Below, one piece after another: positions 6,636 to 14,313 of a stretch of DNA of 15,540 nt. The notes under the pieces were generated by a model. That model made no database searches, was not told the origin of the DNA, and saw only the letters and a list, made by a program, of their open reading frames with translations. Each line of letters starts with the position of its first letter. Positions within the stretch are counted from its first letter, which is position 1. A program made the translations under genes and the position numbers. This DNA comes from DATLAN01 sp035527455. GTDB lineage: Bacteria > Planctomycetota > Planctomycetia > Pirellulales > Thermoguttaceae. The DNA lies in contig DATLAN010000478.1 in the NCBI GenBank assembly GCA_035527455.1, forward strand, positions 1-15,540, given 5' to 3'.

Positions 6636-8048
6636 ATGAAGCTTCCCACGATTCCCTTCGTCCTGTTTTTCGGAGCCCTGGCCGCCGCGATGTTCTTGGG
6701 GACCAAGGCGGTTGCCGCGGACCGCCCCAATGTGATCTTCTTCCTTTCGGACGATCAGCGGGCCGACTTCCTCGGCTGTGCCGGCCACCCGATCCTCCAG
6801 ACGCCCACGATCGACAAGCTGGCTGCCGCGGGCGTCCGCTTCGAAAACGCCTTCGTCACCACCTCGATCTGCGCGGCCAGTCGGGCGACGATCTTCACCT
6901 GCCAGTGGGAACGGACGCACGGCTTCACCTTCGGCACGCCGCCGATCCCCGAGCCGGCCTCCGACAACAGCTATCCGGCCGTGTTGCGCCGGGCCGGCTA
7001 TCGGACCGGCTTCGTCGGCAAGTTCGGCGTGGCCGTACCCCAAGGGGCCCGAGAAAAGATGTTCGACGTGTTCGTGCCCCTGAACCGAAGTCCCTATTTC
7101 AAGAAACAGCCCGACGGCTCGCTGCGGCACGTGACCGAGATTGCCGGCGATCGGGCCGTCGAGTTCCTCCGCGGCTGCGAGGCGGACCGGCCGTTCTGCC
7201 TGTCGGTCAGCTTCAACGCCGCCCACGCCGAGGACGGCGACAAAGTGAACCACTACCCGTGGCCGAAGGCCGTCGATGGGCTGTACGAAGACGTGACCAT
7301 TCCGCCGCCGAAGGTCTCGATCGATTTCTGGAAGCAACTGCCCCCCTTCTTCCACGACTCCATGCACCGCGACCGCTGGTTCTGGCGATGGGACACGCCC
7401 GAGAAGTATCAAAAGAACGTCAAGGCCTATTACCGGATGATCACCGGGCTGGATCGGGTGATGGGGCGAGTGCTCGACGAGTTGGACCAGCTCGGCCGGG
7501 CCGAAAACACCGTGGTCATCTTCTGCGGCGACAACGGCTACTACAAGGGCTCCCGCGGCTTCGCGGGCAAGTGGTCGCACTTCGAGGAATCGCTCCGCGT
7601 GCCGTTGGTGATCTACGACCCGCGGCTGCCGCAGGACCAGCGCGGCCGGGTTCTAAAGCCGATGGCCTTGAACGTCGATGTCCCGGCAACGATCGTCGAT
7701 CTGGCCGGATTGCCCCTTCCGGCGACCTACCAGGGCCGCAGCCTGATGCCGTTGGTTCGCGGCCGGCAGCCGGACGATTGGCGGACCGACTTCTTCTGCG
7801 AACACCTGATGAACAACGCGAAGATCCCCAAGTATGAAGGCGTCCGCGGCGAGCGTTACGTGTACGCCCGGTACTTCGAGCACCCCGACGACGGCGAGTT
7901 CCTGCACGACCTCGAGGTCGACCCGGACCAACTGAAGAACTTCGTCGCCGACCCGGCGTACCGAGAGGTGCTCGATCGCATGCGTGCCCGTTGCAACGAA
8001 CTCCGCGACGAACTCGGCGGCCCGTATCGCCCACGGGAAAAGCCGTAG
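6636..8048 (+). CDS. Secreted Cys-type sulfatase (arylsulfatase A family)
   Basis: This protein hydrolyses sulfate esters, probably on polysaccharides, outside the cytoplasm. It has 470 residues. Residues 1-28 are a signal peptide ending KAVAA before DRPNVIFF. The sulfatase signature CAASR (79-83) carries the cysteine that is converted to formylglycine in this family. Metal-binding candidates are D39 and D40 (LSDDQ) and D299 and N300 in CGDNG; GKWSHFEES (about 311-319) follows, as is typical. The end, with FLHDLEVDPDQLKNF, is the usual sulfatase C-terminal strand. The length fits the family (about 450-550). AAGG of ACAAGGTG about nine to ten bases upstream is the likely ribosome-binding site. 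The real substrate cannot be assigned. Activity would need an anaerobic-type or FGE-type sulfatase-maturating enzyme, and none is encoded in this window. It is transcribed alone, divergently from the E1 operon. Confidence 0.95.
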   Translation: MKLPTIPFVLFFGALAAAMFLGTKAVAADRPNVIFFLSDDQRADFLGCAGHPILQTPTIDKLAAAGVRFENAFVTTSICAASRATIFTCQWERTHGFTFGTPPIPEPASDNSYPAVLRRAGYRTGFVGKFGVAVPQGAREKMFDVFVPLNRSPYFKKQPDGSLRHVTEIAGDRAVEFLRGCEADRPFCLSVSFNAAHAEDGDKVNHYPWPKAVDGLYEDVTIPPPKVSIDFWKQLPPFFHDSMHRDRWFWRWDTPEKYQKNVKAYYRMITGLDRVMGRVLDELDQLGRAENTVVIFCGDNGYYKGSRGFAGKWSHFEESLRVPLVIYDPRLPQDQRGRVLKPMALNVDVPATIVDLAGLPLPATYQGRSLMPLVRGRQPDDWRTDFFCEHLMNNAKIPKYEGVRGERYVYARYFEHPDDGEFLHDLEVDPDQLKNFVADPAYREVLDRMRARCNELRDELGGPYRPREKP

Positions 8049-8108
8049 AAACCGAGCGGATCTTGATTCTTCGCGCGCCATTCGCCACTTGCCGAGAGTC
8101 TCCAAACG

Positions 8109-8145
8109 CCGGGATCCTGTTTCACCGGAGAAACAAACAACCCGG
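8109..8145 (+). terminator. Possible nested hairpin after the sulfatase
   Basis: CCGGG (8109-8113) can pair with CCCGG (8141-8145), enclosing TGTTTC (8118-8123) that pairs with GAAACA (8130-8135). It lies 60 bases past the sulfatase stop. There is no following T-run, so intrinsic termination is uncertain. Confidence 0.3.
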
Positions 8146-8174
8146 TCGGACTAGGGATTTCGGGCGGCGTCCTC

Positions 8175-8204
8175 TTGATCCCGCCTTGCCAAAGCGGTAA
8201 TAAT
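8175..8204 (+). promoter_or_regulatory. Candidate promoter for the WD40 gene
   Basis: TTGATC (8175-8180) and AATAAT (8199-8204) are separated by 18 bp, close to sigma70 consensus (4/6 and 5/6). If it is used, the leader would be about 165 bases long and would contain the 32-bp-arm inverted repeat at 8257-8333. This is a pattern match only. Confidence 0.35.
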
Positions 8205-8256
8205 GAAGGCTACGTCGTACTCCACGGTGGTGAATCTGCCAATAAAGTTGATCATT

Positions 8257-8333
8257 GGGTGGCACGCCCTGAGGAACGAAGGGCGTGGCAAATTGGCCAA
8301 ACCACGCCCTTCGTTCCTCAGGGCGTGCCACCC
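8257..8333. repeat. Perfect inverted repeat, 32-bp arms
   Basis: The left arm, 8257-8288, begins GGGTGGCACGCCCTGAGGAA. The right arm, 8302-8333, is its exact reverse complement. A 13-base loop contains the palindrome TTGGCCAA (8293-8300). Such perfection over 32 bp implies recent origin or active maintenance. It resembles a dispersed palindromic element rather than a terminator, because no T-run follows. It sits in the likely 5' leader of the WD40 gene and ends 42 bp before its start codon. Confidence 0.85.
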
Positions 8334-8361
8334 TCGCAGCACTCATGCCGACAGGCCGCAC

Positions 8362-8537
8362 TCAGGAGATCGATCATGCCAGGGGCTTTCGATCCGTATC
8401 ACCGTTGGTTGGGCATCCCGCCGGAGAAACAGCCGGCGAATCTTTATGGGCTGCTGGGTATCGAGCCGTTCGAGGATAATCCGGACGTGATCGAAAGCGC
8501 GGCCGACCAGCGGATGGCCCATCTGCGGACGTTCCAG
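8362..8537 (+). repeat. Repeat copy A: RBS plus first 54 codons of the WD40 gene
   Basis: This segment is about 95% identical (9 differences in 176 bp) to 11593-11768. It includes the identical AGGAG ribosome-binding site and the codons for the J-like head. Seven of the nine differences are silent. Confidence 0.9.
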
Positions 8538-11500
8538 GCCGGCGAGCACGGCGATCTGTCGCAGAAACTGCTCAATGAAGTGGCCGCGGCCAAGGTGCGG
8601 CTGCTCCGTCCGCAGAAGAAAGCAGCCTACGACACCGGGCTCCGCAAGGAGTTCGAGGCCCGAAAGGCGTCGCTGCCCCGGGCGATCCCCGTCGCCAGCG
8701 CCGCGCCGGAAGAACCCGTGCCGGCAGAAGCCGGGAGCAAGCGGCCCAAGAACCTTCCGGTGATCCTCGGGGCCGCCGCGGCCGGCGTGGTCGTGCTGTT
8801 GATCCTGATTAGCTGGCTGGCCTCGCTTCCGGGTGGGCAAACGGCCGACAGCGGCGACGGGAACCAGCAGCAGGAAAAATCGGCCCAGCCGTCCACGCCG
8901 TCGGAAAGCAAATCGCCCGCGCCGATAGAGGTCAAGACGGCGGCTCCGCCCGAGGATGGATCGCCGGGCAAGACCGAATTGTCGCCGCTGGAGGAAAAAA
9001 CGCCGGACCAGCCTGATGTGCCGGCGAAGACGCCGACCGACGATCCGCCGAGCGTCATCCCGCCGGAAGTCGATCCGCCGGGGACGGTGGAAAACCCGCC
9101 GGTGACGCCGCCGGTCGTCGTGCCCCAGAAGCAGCGGCTGGCGGTTCCTTCCTCCGAGGCTCAGGCCGCCGTGTTGGAGCAGCTCAAGGAGGTTTACGAA
9201 CTCGACAAGCAGCGCACGACGGCCGAAAAGCTCGAGCTGGCCGGCGAGATGCTGGCGTTGGCCGAGAAGTCCCGCGGCAACCCGACCGAGCGGTTCGTGG
9301 TGTTGCGCCAGGTGATGGACTTGGCCTGCGAGGGCGGCGACGCGGTCTCGACGTTCGAGGCGATCGACCGGATCGCGGCCGACTTCGAGATCGACGGGCT
9401 TTCGGTCAAGGCGAAGGTTTTGCCCAACGTGATACCGGCCGCCGGGGACGCGGAGAAGCTCGGCCTGCTGACCGAGGCCGGGCTGGCGTTGGTCGACGAG
9501 GCCGCGGAGCGATCGCAGTACGACGTGGCTAATGAGATCATCGAGATGGTCCACCGCGCGTGCCTGGGCCCGTCCGGCCGCGACTATCGCAAACGGGTGT
9601 ACGACCGCCGCGTGGAGATCGAGCGGCTCTACCGGTCGTGGCAGGAGTTCGACGAGGCGTTGGCGAAGCTGAAGCTCACGCCCGACGACCCGGAGGCCAA
9701 CCTGGCAGCCGGCCGCTGGTACTGCCTGCGCCAGGGCGACTGGTCGCAGGGCCTCCCCCACCTGGCCAAAGGCAGCGACATGGCCCTGCGCGCGGCGGCC
9801 GAAGACGAAGTCACCCTCACCCCGACCGACCCGTCCGGTCAAATCCGCCTGGCCGACAAGTGGTGGGACCTGGCCGAAGCGGCCGAAGACGACGCGAAAA
9901 CGGCGCTGATGCACCACGCGGGCACGTGGTACCGCAAGGCCAAGCCGGGCGTGCAAACCAGCCTGGAAAAGATCAAGCTCGACCGGCGGCTGGCAGAGAT
10001 TGCCGAGTTAGCGCGTCCCCCGGAAACGCTGCCGGAGGCAACGCCGCCGGAGGCAACGCCGCCGGAGCCGTCAATCGTTTTGGACTCCAGCGGGTTGGCC
10101 TATTCGGCTTCGAGCACTTGGGACGAGCACAAACATTCTGTCGCCAAGGCGTTCGACAAGGATTGGGAGACACGGTGGAGTTCGGGGCCCGGCGACGGAA
10201 ACGGGGCATGGATCGAGGCCCGTTGGGAACATCCGGCTACGATAACTCGGGTCGTTATCCGTGAGGCCTTCGACCGGATCACCGGCTTTCAGATCCACTG
10301 TCTCCTTGCCGGAACGGATCAGTGGAGCAATGCGATCACTTTGGAGGGGGAAAGACTCGGCGCCGTCCGGTCGGGAAAGATCGGAAGAAATGCGTTGGAT
10401 GCATCCGCTAATCCGGTCTTTGTCGTTGACTTACCAAGGCCGACGCGGGTAACCGGCATTAGAGTAGTGGTGACGTCCGTTGTGAAACATGATAAGCCTT
10501 CCGTGTCGATTCGAGAGTTGGAATTCGTCGGAAAGCCCTACGACCAACCACCATCAACGCCGACACCGGGAACTATGGTAAACGCGAGCACCGGTGCAGG
10601 AGCGCCTCTGCTGCCGCCAGCGACCGGCGTACTCCGCCGCCCGACGGTGAAGCGTTTCGACCCGGCGACCGCGATGCTTTTACGAGTCCTGCAAGGGCAA
10701 AAAGGTACGGTCCTCGACATCGCTTTCAGCCGGGACGGCTCGACCTTGGTCTCGGCCGGTTCGGAGAAGAGTGTGGCGTTCTGGGACGTGGCCAGCGGTC
10801 AGCCTCGCGGGATGTTCCCGGCTTCGAGTGAAGGACTGTGGTCCGTGGCCCTCAGTCCCAACGGTGCGTTGGTGGCCGCCGCTGGCGTGGAGTCTACGAT
10901 CCGACTTTGGGATACAGCCAAAGGTCAACTCGGGAGAGAATTCACCGGCCATACGGGCAATGTTCGGTCGCTGGACTTCAGCCCCGACGGCGCCACGTTG
11001 GCCTCAGCCAGCGACGACCAGACGGTGAAAACCTGGGATGTAGCCACAGGAAAACTCCGGCGCACATTGGAGGGACGTGGCCATGACGTCTATTGCGTGC
11101 GGTTCAGCCCGGACGGCTCGATGCTGGCGTCCGCTTGCCCGGACGGGAGCTTCGGGCTCTGGGACCCTGCTACGGGCGAACTTCGGCGCGAGCAGAAAGT
11201 GGGGTCGGAAGTCAGGTGGGTGACCTTCAGCCCGGACGGGAAGACCTTGGCCTCGGCGTACCGCAGCGGCACGATCACTCTGTGGGACGTGGCCACGGGA
11301 GAGCTTCAGCAAACGCTCAAGGGACACACGAAGGAGCTGATGCGCGTGGCATTCCATCCCGACGGCTCGCTACTGGCCTCCGGCGGAGGCGACCATTTGG
11401 TGAGAATCTGGAATCCGACCACCGGAGAGATTCTCAGAACGATCTCGGGACCCGAGGTGGGCATGGTGTCAGCCCTTGCCTTCAGCCCGGACGGCTCGAT

Positions 11501-11570
11501 TCTGGCGTTCTGCGCCGGTTCCGACAAGATCCAACTCTGGTGGAGCCCTCCCGCGCGTGGGCAGCCGTAA
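8376..11570 (+). CDS. Membrane-anchored J-like / discoidin / WD40 mosaic protein
   Basis: No specific function is recognised. The 1064 residues read in order as follows. Residues 1-95 are a J-like head (FDPYHRWLGIPP, NLYGLLGIEPF, LNEVAAAKVRLL, AAYD) without the HPD triad, so it should not be a working DnaJ partner of DnaK. One membrane helix lies at about 128-150. A Pro/Glu/Thr-rich stretch spans about 153-252. A helical repeat-like region covers about 255-560. The tandem PEATPPEATPPEP marks the junction near 550-564. A discoidin-like (F5/8 type C) domain follows at about 565-720 (FDKDWETRWSSG and RVVIREAFDRITGFQI). Seven WD40 repeats fill about 767-1060 (e.g. DFSPDGATLASASDDQTVKTWD, split here as DFSPDGATLASA and TVKTWD), enough for one closed propeller. 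The head is likely cytoplasmic and the propeller periplasmic. The start at 8376 has AGGAG seven bases upstream; the open frame extends to 8175 but passes through the palindrome. Confidence 0.88.
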   Translation: MPGAFDPYHRWLGIPPEKQPANLYGLLGIEPFEDNPDVIESAADQRMAHLRTFQAGEHGDLSQKLLNEVAAAKVRLLRPQKKAAYDTGLRKEFEARKASLPRAIPVASAAPEEPVPAEAGSKRPKNLPVILGAAAAGVVVLLILISWLASLPGGQTADSGDGNQQQEKSAQPSTPSESKSPAPIEVKTAAPPEDGSPGKTELSPLEEKTPDQPDVPAKTPTDDPPSVIPPEVDPPGTVENPPVTPPVVVPQKQRLAVPSSEAQAAVLEQLKEVYELDKQRTTAEKLELAGEMLALAEKSRGNPTERFVVLRQVMDLACEGGDAVSTFEAIDRIAADFEIDGLSVKAKVLPNVIPAAGDAEKLGLLTEAGLALVDEAAERSQYDVANEIIEMVHRACLGPSGRDYRKRVYDRRVEIERLYRSWQEFDEALAKLKLTPDDPEANLAAGRWYCLRQGDWSQGLPHLAKGSDMALRAAAEDEVTLTPTDPSGQIRLADKWWDLAEAAEDDAKTALMHHAGTWYRKAKPGVQTSLEKIKLDRRLAEIAELARPPETLPEATPPEATPPEPSIVLDSSGLAYSASSTWDEHKHSVAKAFDKDWETRWSSGPGDGNGAWIEARWEHPATITRVVIREAFDRITGFQIHCLLAGTDQWSNAITLEGERLGAVRSGKIGRNALDASANPVFVVDLPRPTRVTGIRVVVTSVVKHDKPSVSIRELEFVGKPYDQPPSTPTPGTMVNASTGAGAPLLPPATGVLRRPTVKRFDPATAMLLRVLQGQKGTVLDIAFSRDGSTLVSAGSEKSVAFWDVASGQPRGMFPASSEGLWSVALSPNGALVAAAGVESTIRLWDTAKGQLGREFTGHTGNVRSLDFSPDGATLASASDDQTVKTWDVATGKLRRTLEGRGHDVYCVRFSPDGSMLASACPDGSFGLWDPATGELRREQKVGSEVRWVTFSPDGKTLASAYRSGTITLWDVATGELQQTLKGHTKELMRVAFHPDGSLLASGGGDHLVRIWNPTTGEILRTISGPEVGMVSALAFSPDGSILAFCAGSDKIQLWWSPPARGQP
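10031..10068 (+). repeat. 15-bp tandem repeat at a domain junction
   Basis: The unit GCCGGAGGCAACGCC occurs at 10031-10045 and 10046-10060, with a partial third copy to 10068. It encodes the PEATPPEATPPEP linker just before the discoidin-like domain of the WD40 protein. Confidence 0.8.
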
Positions 11571-11592
11571 CGAAATCGAGCAAGTTCATGCT

Positions 11593-11768
11593 TCAGGAGA
11601 TCGATCATGCCAGGGGCTTTTGATCCGTATCACCGTTGGTTGGGCATCCCGCCGGAAAAGCAGCCGCCGAACCTTTATGGGCTGCTGGGTATCGAGCCGT
11701 TCGAGAATAACCCGGACGTGATCGAGAGCGCGGCCGATCAGCGGATGGCCCATCTGCGGACGTTCCAG
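11593..11768 (+). repeat. Repeat copy B: duplicated gene start
   Basis: This is the second copy of 8362-8537, in the same orientation, 3231 bp downstream. Identity begins at the base before CAGGAGATCGATC and stops abruptly after the codons for RTFQ at 11768. Confidence 0.9.
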
Positions 11769-11804
11769 TTGAGTAGGTTACGCTTTAGCATATCGCAAAC
11801 GTGA
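11607..11804 (+). pseudogene. Truncated J-like head gene (65 codons)
   Basis: The first 54 residues match the N-terminal head of the WD40 protein with two changes (A21P, D34N). The frame then enters unrelated sequence (LSRLRFSISQT) and stops. The ribosome-binding site AGGAG and start codon are intact, so a 65-residue peptide could still be made. The J-like head is cut in the middle, before its last helix, so it is most simply a remnant of a second gene of this family. Seven of nine differences being silent suggests the two copies diverged while under coding constraint, rather than by a very recent tandem duplication. Confidence 0.75.
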
Positions 11805-11907
11805 AGGAACCCGGAGTTGCAGTATACCGTTCTCTCTCATCATTGAGGAAACGTCCTCGATGTTCGGTTGCGGGTCCGCCTTGTCTTCGATGATCAAAGG
11901 AGTCGTC
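11805..11907 (+). other. Spacer upstream of the beta-helix gene
   Basis: No clear gene or strong promoter is visible. TTGCAG (11816-11821) is followed closely by TATACC, but the spacing is too short for sigma70. The segment ends with AAAGGAG (11896-11902), a strong ribosome-binding site five bases before ATG at 11908. Confidence 0.4.
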
Positions 11908-14313
11908 ATGAACTTCAAGACGTTGCGTTTTCCCCTGCTCGTCGGGCTGCTCGCCGCCACGGTCGTTTGCCTTTTTGCCAGCAGTTCTCGGGCGGGGGTG
12001 CTCTACGTCGCCGCCGACGGCAGCGACGAGTGGTCGGGCCGATTGGCCGCGCCGAATGCCCAGCGGACCGACGGCCCGTTGGCCTCGCTCGCCGCCGCAC
12101 GCGACGCCATCCGGCATGCACGCGCGGCGGGAGAGGTTGCCGAGCCCGTCACCGTCCAAGTGCGTAGCGGACGGCATTTTCTGGAAACGCCGCTGGTCTT
12201 CGAACCGATCGACTCCGGCACGGCCGCGGCCCCGGTAGTGATCGAAGCGTATGCCGGCGAGCGTCCGATCCTAAGCGGCGGTCGAGTCATCCGTGGGTTT
12301 CGGCATAACGGTCCTTTGTGGGAAGCGGTGATTCCCGAAGTCAAGGCGGGAGGGTGGTACTTCAGGCAGTTGTTCGTCGACGGCCGACGGCGACAGCGTG
12401 CCCGAGGCCCGAACACGGGCTACCATCGCATCGCCCGGTTGTTGCCCGGCCCGAAGGACGCCCACGGCAAGGCGATCGCGCGGGACAAGTTCGAGTTCGC
12501 GCCCGGCGATATCGAGCCGTGGGAGCGGCTGGGCGACGTGAACCTTGTTTTGATGCACTCGTGGGAGACATCGATTCACCCGCTCCGGTCGGTCGACACG
12601 CAGTCGAACGTGGTCGAACTGGCGGCGCCGCTGAAGGAGTGGTGGTGCCTCGGTTATTGGGAAAAGGCCCAGCGGTATTACGTCGAGAACGCTTACGAAC
12701 TGCTCGATCAGCCGGGCGAGTGGTATCTCGATCGCGAGACGGGCGTGCTGAGCTACTGGCCGATGCCCGGCGAGAAGCCGGACCAGACGGAGGTGATCGC
12801 CCCGCGGCTGAGCGAACTGGTTCGGTTGGCGGGCGACGCCGATGCGGGTGCTTACGTCGAGCACGTCACGCTTCGGGGCCTCACCTTTCACCATGCCGAC
12901 TGGCTGCTCTCGCCCGAGGGCAACAGCAGCACCCAGGCCGCGGTCGAAGTGCCGGCGGTCATTACGGCCGACGGGGCACGACATTGCGCCGTCGAAGGCT
13001 GCGAGGTCGCCCACGTGGGCACCTACGGGATCTGGTTTCGCCGGGGCTGCAAAGATGGCCGCATCCAGCGCAACCGGCTGTTCGATCTCGGTGCGGGCGG
13101 CGTCCGGGTCGGCCAGGCGAACATGGCCGGGACCGACGACGCCGAATCGAGCCGAATCCTCGTGGACAACAACCACATCTTCGACGGCGGTCGCGTCTAT
13201 CCGGCCGGCATCGGCGTTTGGGTGGCCCAGAGCAGTCACAACCGGATCTCGCACAACGACGTCCACGACCTGCTCTACTCCGGCATCAGTGTCGGCTGGA
13301 ACTGGAACGACGCAGAAAACCGGACGCACCATAACGTCATCGAGCAGAACCACGTCCACCACCTCGTCCACGGAGTGCTCAGCGACGCCGGGCTGATCTA
13401 TTGTCTCGGCGTTTCGCCCGGCAGCGTCATTCGCAATAACGTGTTTCACGACGTCCGGCCGTATTCCACGCCGCCGTTCGGTTGGGGTATTTACCTGGAT
13501 GCCACCTGCGGCGGCTACCTGGTCGAGAACAACCTCGTCTACAACACGAACAGTGGCGGATTGATGTTCAACAACGGGGGCCACGAGCACACGATCCAGA
13601 ACAACATCTTCGCCCTGTCCGCTACCCATGCACTGTGGCCGTACTCCGAAAAGCGGCCGAGCACGCTGCGTCGCAACATCGTTTATCTGACGCAGGGCGA
13701 ACTCCTGATCCCCTACGGCGAGCGCTCGCTCAGCGAACGCCTGGCCGCCCGGGAGCCGCTGGGCACGTGGGACGAAAACGTCTATTGGCATACCGGCGGG
13801 CCGGAGCGGCTGCGGTTCTATCGTCGCAGCTTCGCCGAGTGGCAGGCGTTGGGGCTCGACCGCCGCTCGCGGATCGCCGATCCGTTGTTCGTGGATGCCA
13901 AGCGGGGAGATTTTCGGCTGAAACCGGATTCGCCCGCGCTGGGACTCGGTTTTCAACCGTTGGACCTCAGCCGTGTCGGACTTTACGGCGACCCGGCGTG
14001 GGTCAGCGAAGCGAACCATTCCAAATGTCCCATGGCGCCGCTGCCGCCTCCCCCACCGCCGCCCGAGCCGCTGGAGGAACAGGAGCGGCGGGCGAAGAAA
14101 CGCTATCAGCCGATTCTCTTCGTTGTGGCGGTGTGCAAGGCGGACGCGGAAAAGGCCGAACGAACGCTGAACAAGTATTTCAAGGTGAAGACACTGCTGG
14201 TCACGGAAGACAGCGACGAAGCGGACCGGCAGAAGGCGCGCGAACCGGGCAAGCAGCAGAAGACACGAACGCCCTATAAAGCGGTGGTCATCCACGCCTC
14301 AGTCGGCGGTTGA
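11908..14313 (+). CDS. Secreted right-handed beta-helix protein, GH141-like
   Basis: This is a likely extracytoplasmic glycan-active or glycan-binding protein. The 801-residue product starts with a signal peptide (about 1-29, ending SSSRA). It is followed by LYVAADGSDEWSG, DGPLASLAAARDAIR, VQVRSGRHFL and RPILSGGRVI, an opening like that of GH141-type beta-helix glycosidases. Residues about 300-640 contain parallel beta-helix turns with repeated N/H-rich motifs: LRGLTFHHADW, GIWFRRG, NNHIFDGG, HNDVHDLLYSGISVG, RNNVFHDV, NNGGHEHTIQNNIF. The match to GH141 is from recollection of family sequences; catalytic residues were not identified. After a PPPPPPP stretch (about 714-720) comes a charged, lysine-rich tail of about 80 residues that I do not recognise. 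ATG at 11908 is chosen over upstream in-frame ATGs because of AAAGGAG and the signal peptide. The gene converges with the DUF1080 gene and overlaps it by 26 bp. Confidence 0.85.
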   Translation: MNFKTLRFPLLVGLLAATVVCLFASSSRAGVLYVAADGSDEWSGRLAAPNAQRTDGPLASLAAARDAIRHARAAGEVAEPVTVQVRSGRHFLETPLVFEPIDSGTAAAPVVIEAYAGERPILSGGRVIRGFRHNGPLWEAVIPEVKAGGWYFRQLFVDGRRRQRARGPNTGYHRIARLLPGPKDAHGKAIARDKFEFAPGDIEPWERLGDVNLVLMHSWETSIHPLRSVDTQSNVVELAAPLKEWWCLGYWEKAQRYYVENAYELLDQPGEWYLDRETGVLSYWPMPGEKPDQTEVIAPRLSELVRLAGDADAGAYVEHVTLRGLTFHHADWLLSPEGNSSTQAAVEVPAVITADGARHCAVEGCEVAHVGTYGIWFRRGCKDGRIQRNRLFDLGAGGVRVGQANMAGTDDAESSRILVDNNHIFDGGRVYPAGIGVWVAQSSHNRISHNDVHDLLYSGISVGWNWNDAENRTHHNVIEQNHVHHLVHGVLSDAGLIYCLGVSPGSVIRNNVFHDVRPYSTPPFGWGIYLDATCGGYLVENNLVYNTNSGGLMFNNGGHEHTIQNNIFALSATHALWPYSEKRPSTLRRNIVYLTQGELLIPYGERSLSERLAAREPLGTWDENVYWHTGGPERLRFYRRSFAEWQALGLDRRSRIADPLFVDAKRGDFRLKPDSPALGLGFQPLDLSRVGLYGDPAWVSEANHSKCPMAPLPPPPPPPEPLEEQERRAKKRYQPILFVVAVCKADAEKAERTLNKYFKVKTLLVTEDSDEADRQKAREPGKQQKTRTPYKAVVIHASVGG

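Noticed and set aside
8175..8375. Upstream extension of the WD40 protein
   Set aside because: It would translate the palindromic repeat. The ATG at 8376 has an AGGAG site and the family-typical MPGAFDPYHRWLG beginning, repeated at 11607.
8376..8660. Functional DnaJ domain
   Set aside because: The fold-like pattern is there, but the HPD triad needed to stimulate DnaK is absent.
8343..9956. 537-codon minus-strand open frame opposite the WD40 gene
   Set aside because: Arg-rich shadow frame without domain or start signals.
12271..14295. 674-codon minus-strand open frame opposite the beta-helix gene
   Set aside because: It is antisense to a protein with signal peptide and clear beta-helix repeats; its product has no recognisable domain.
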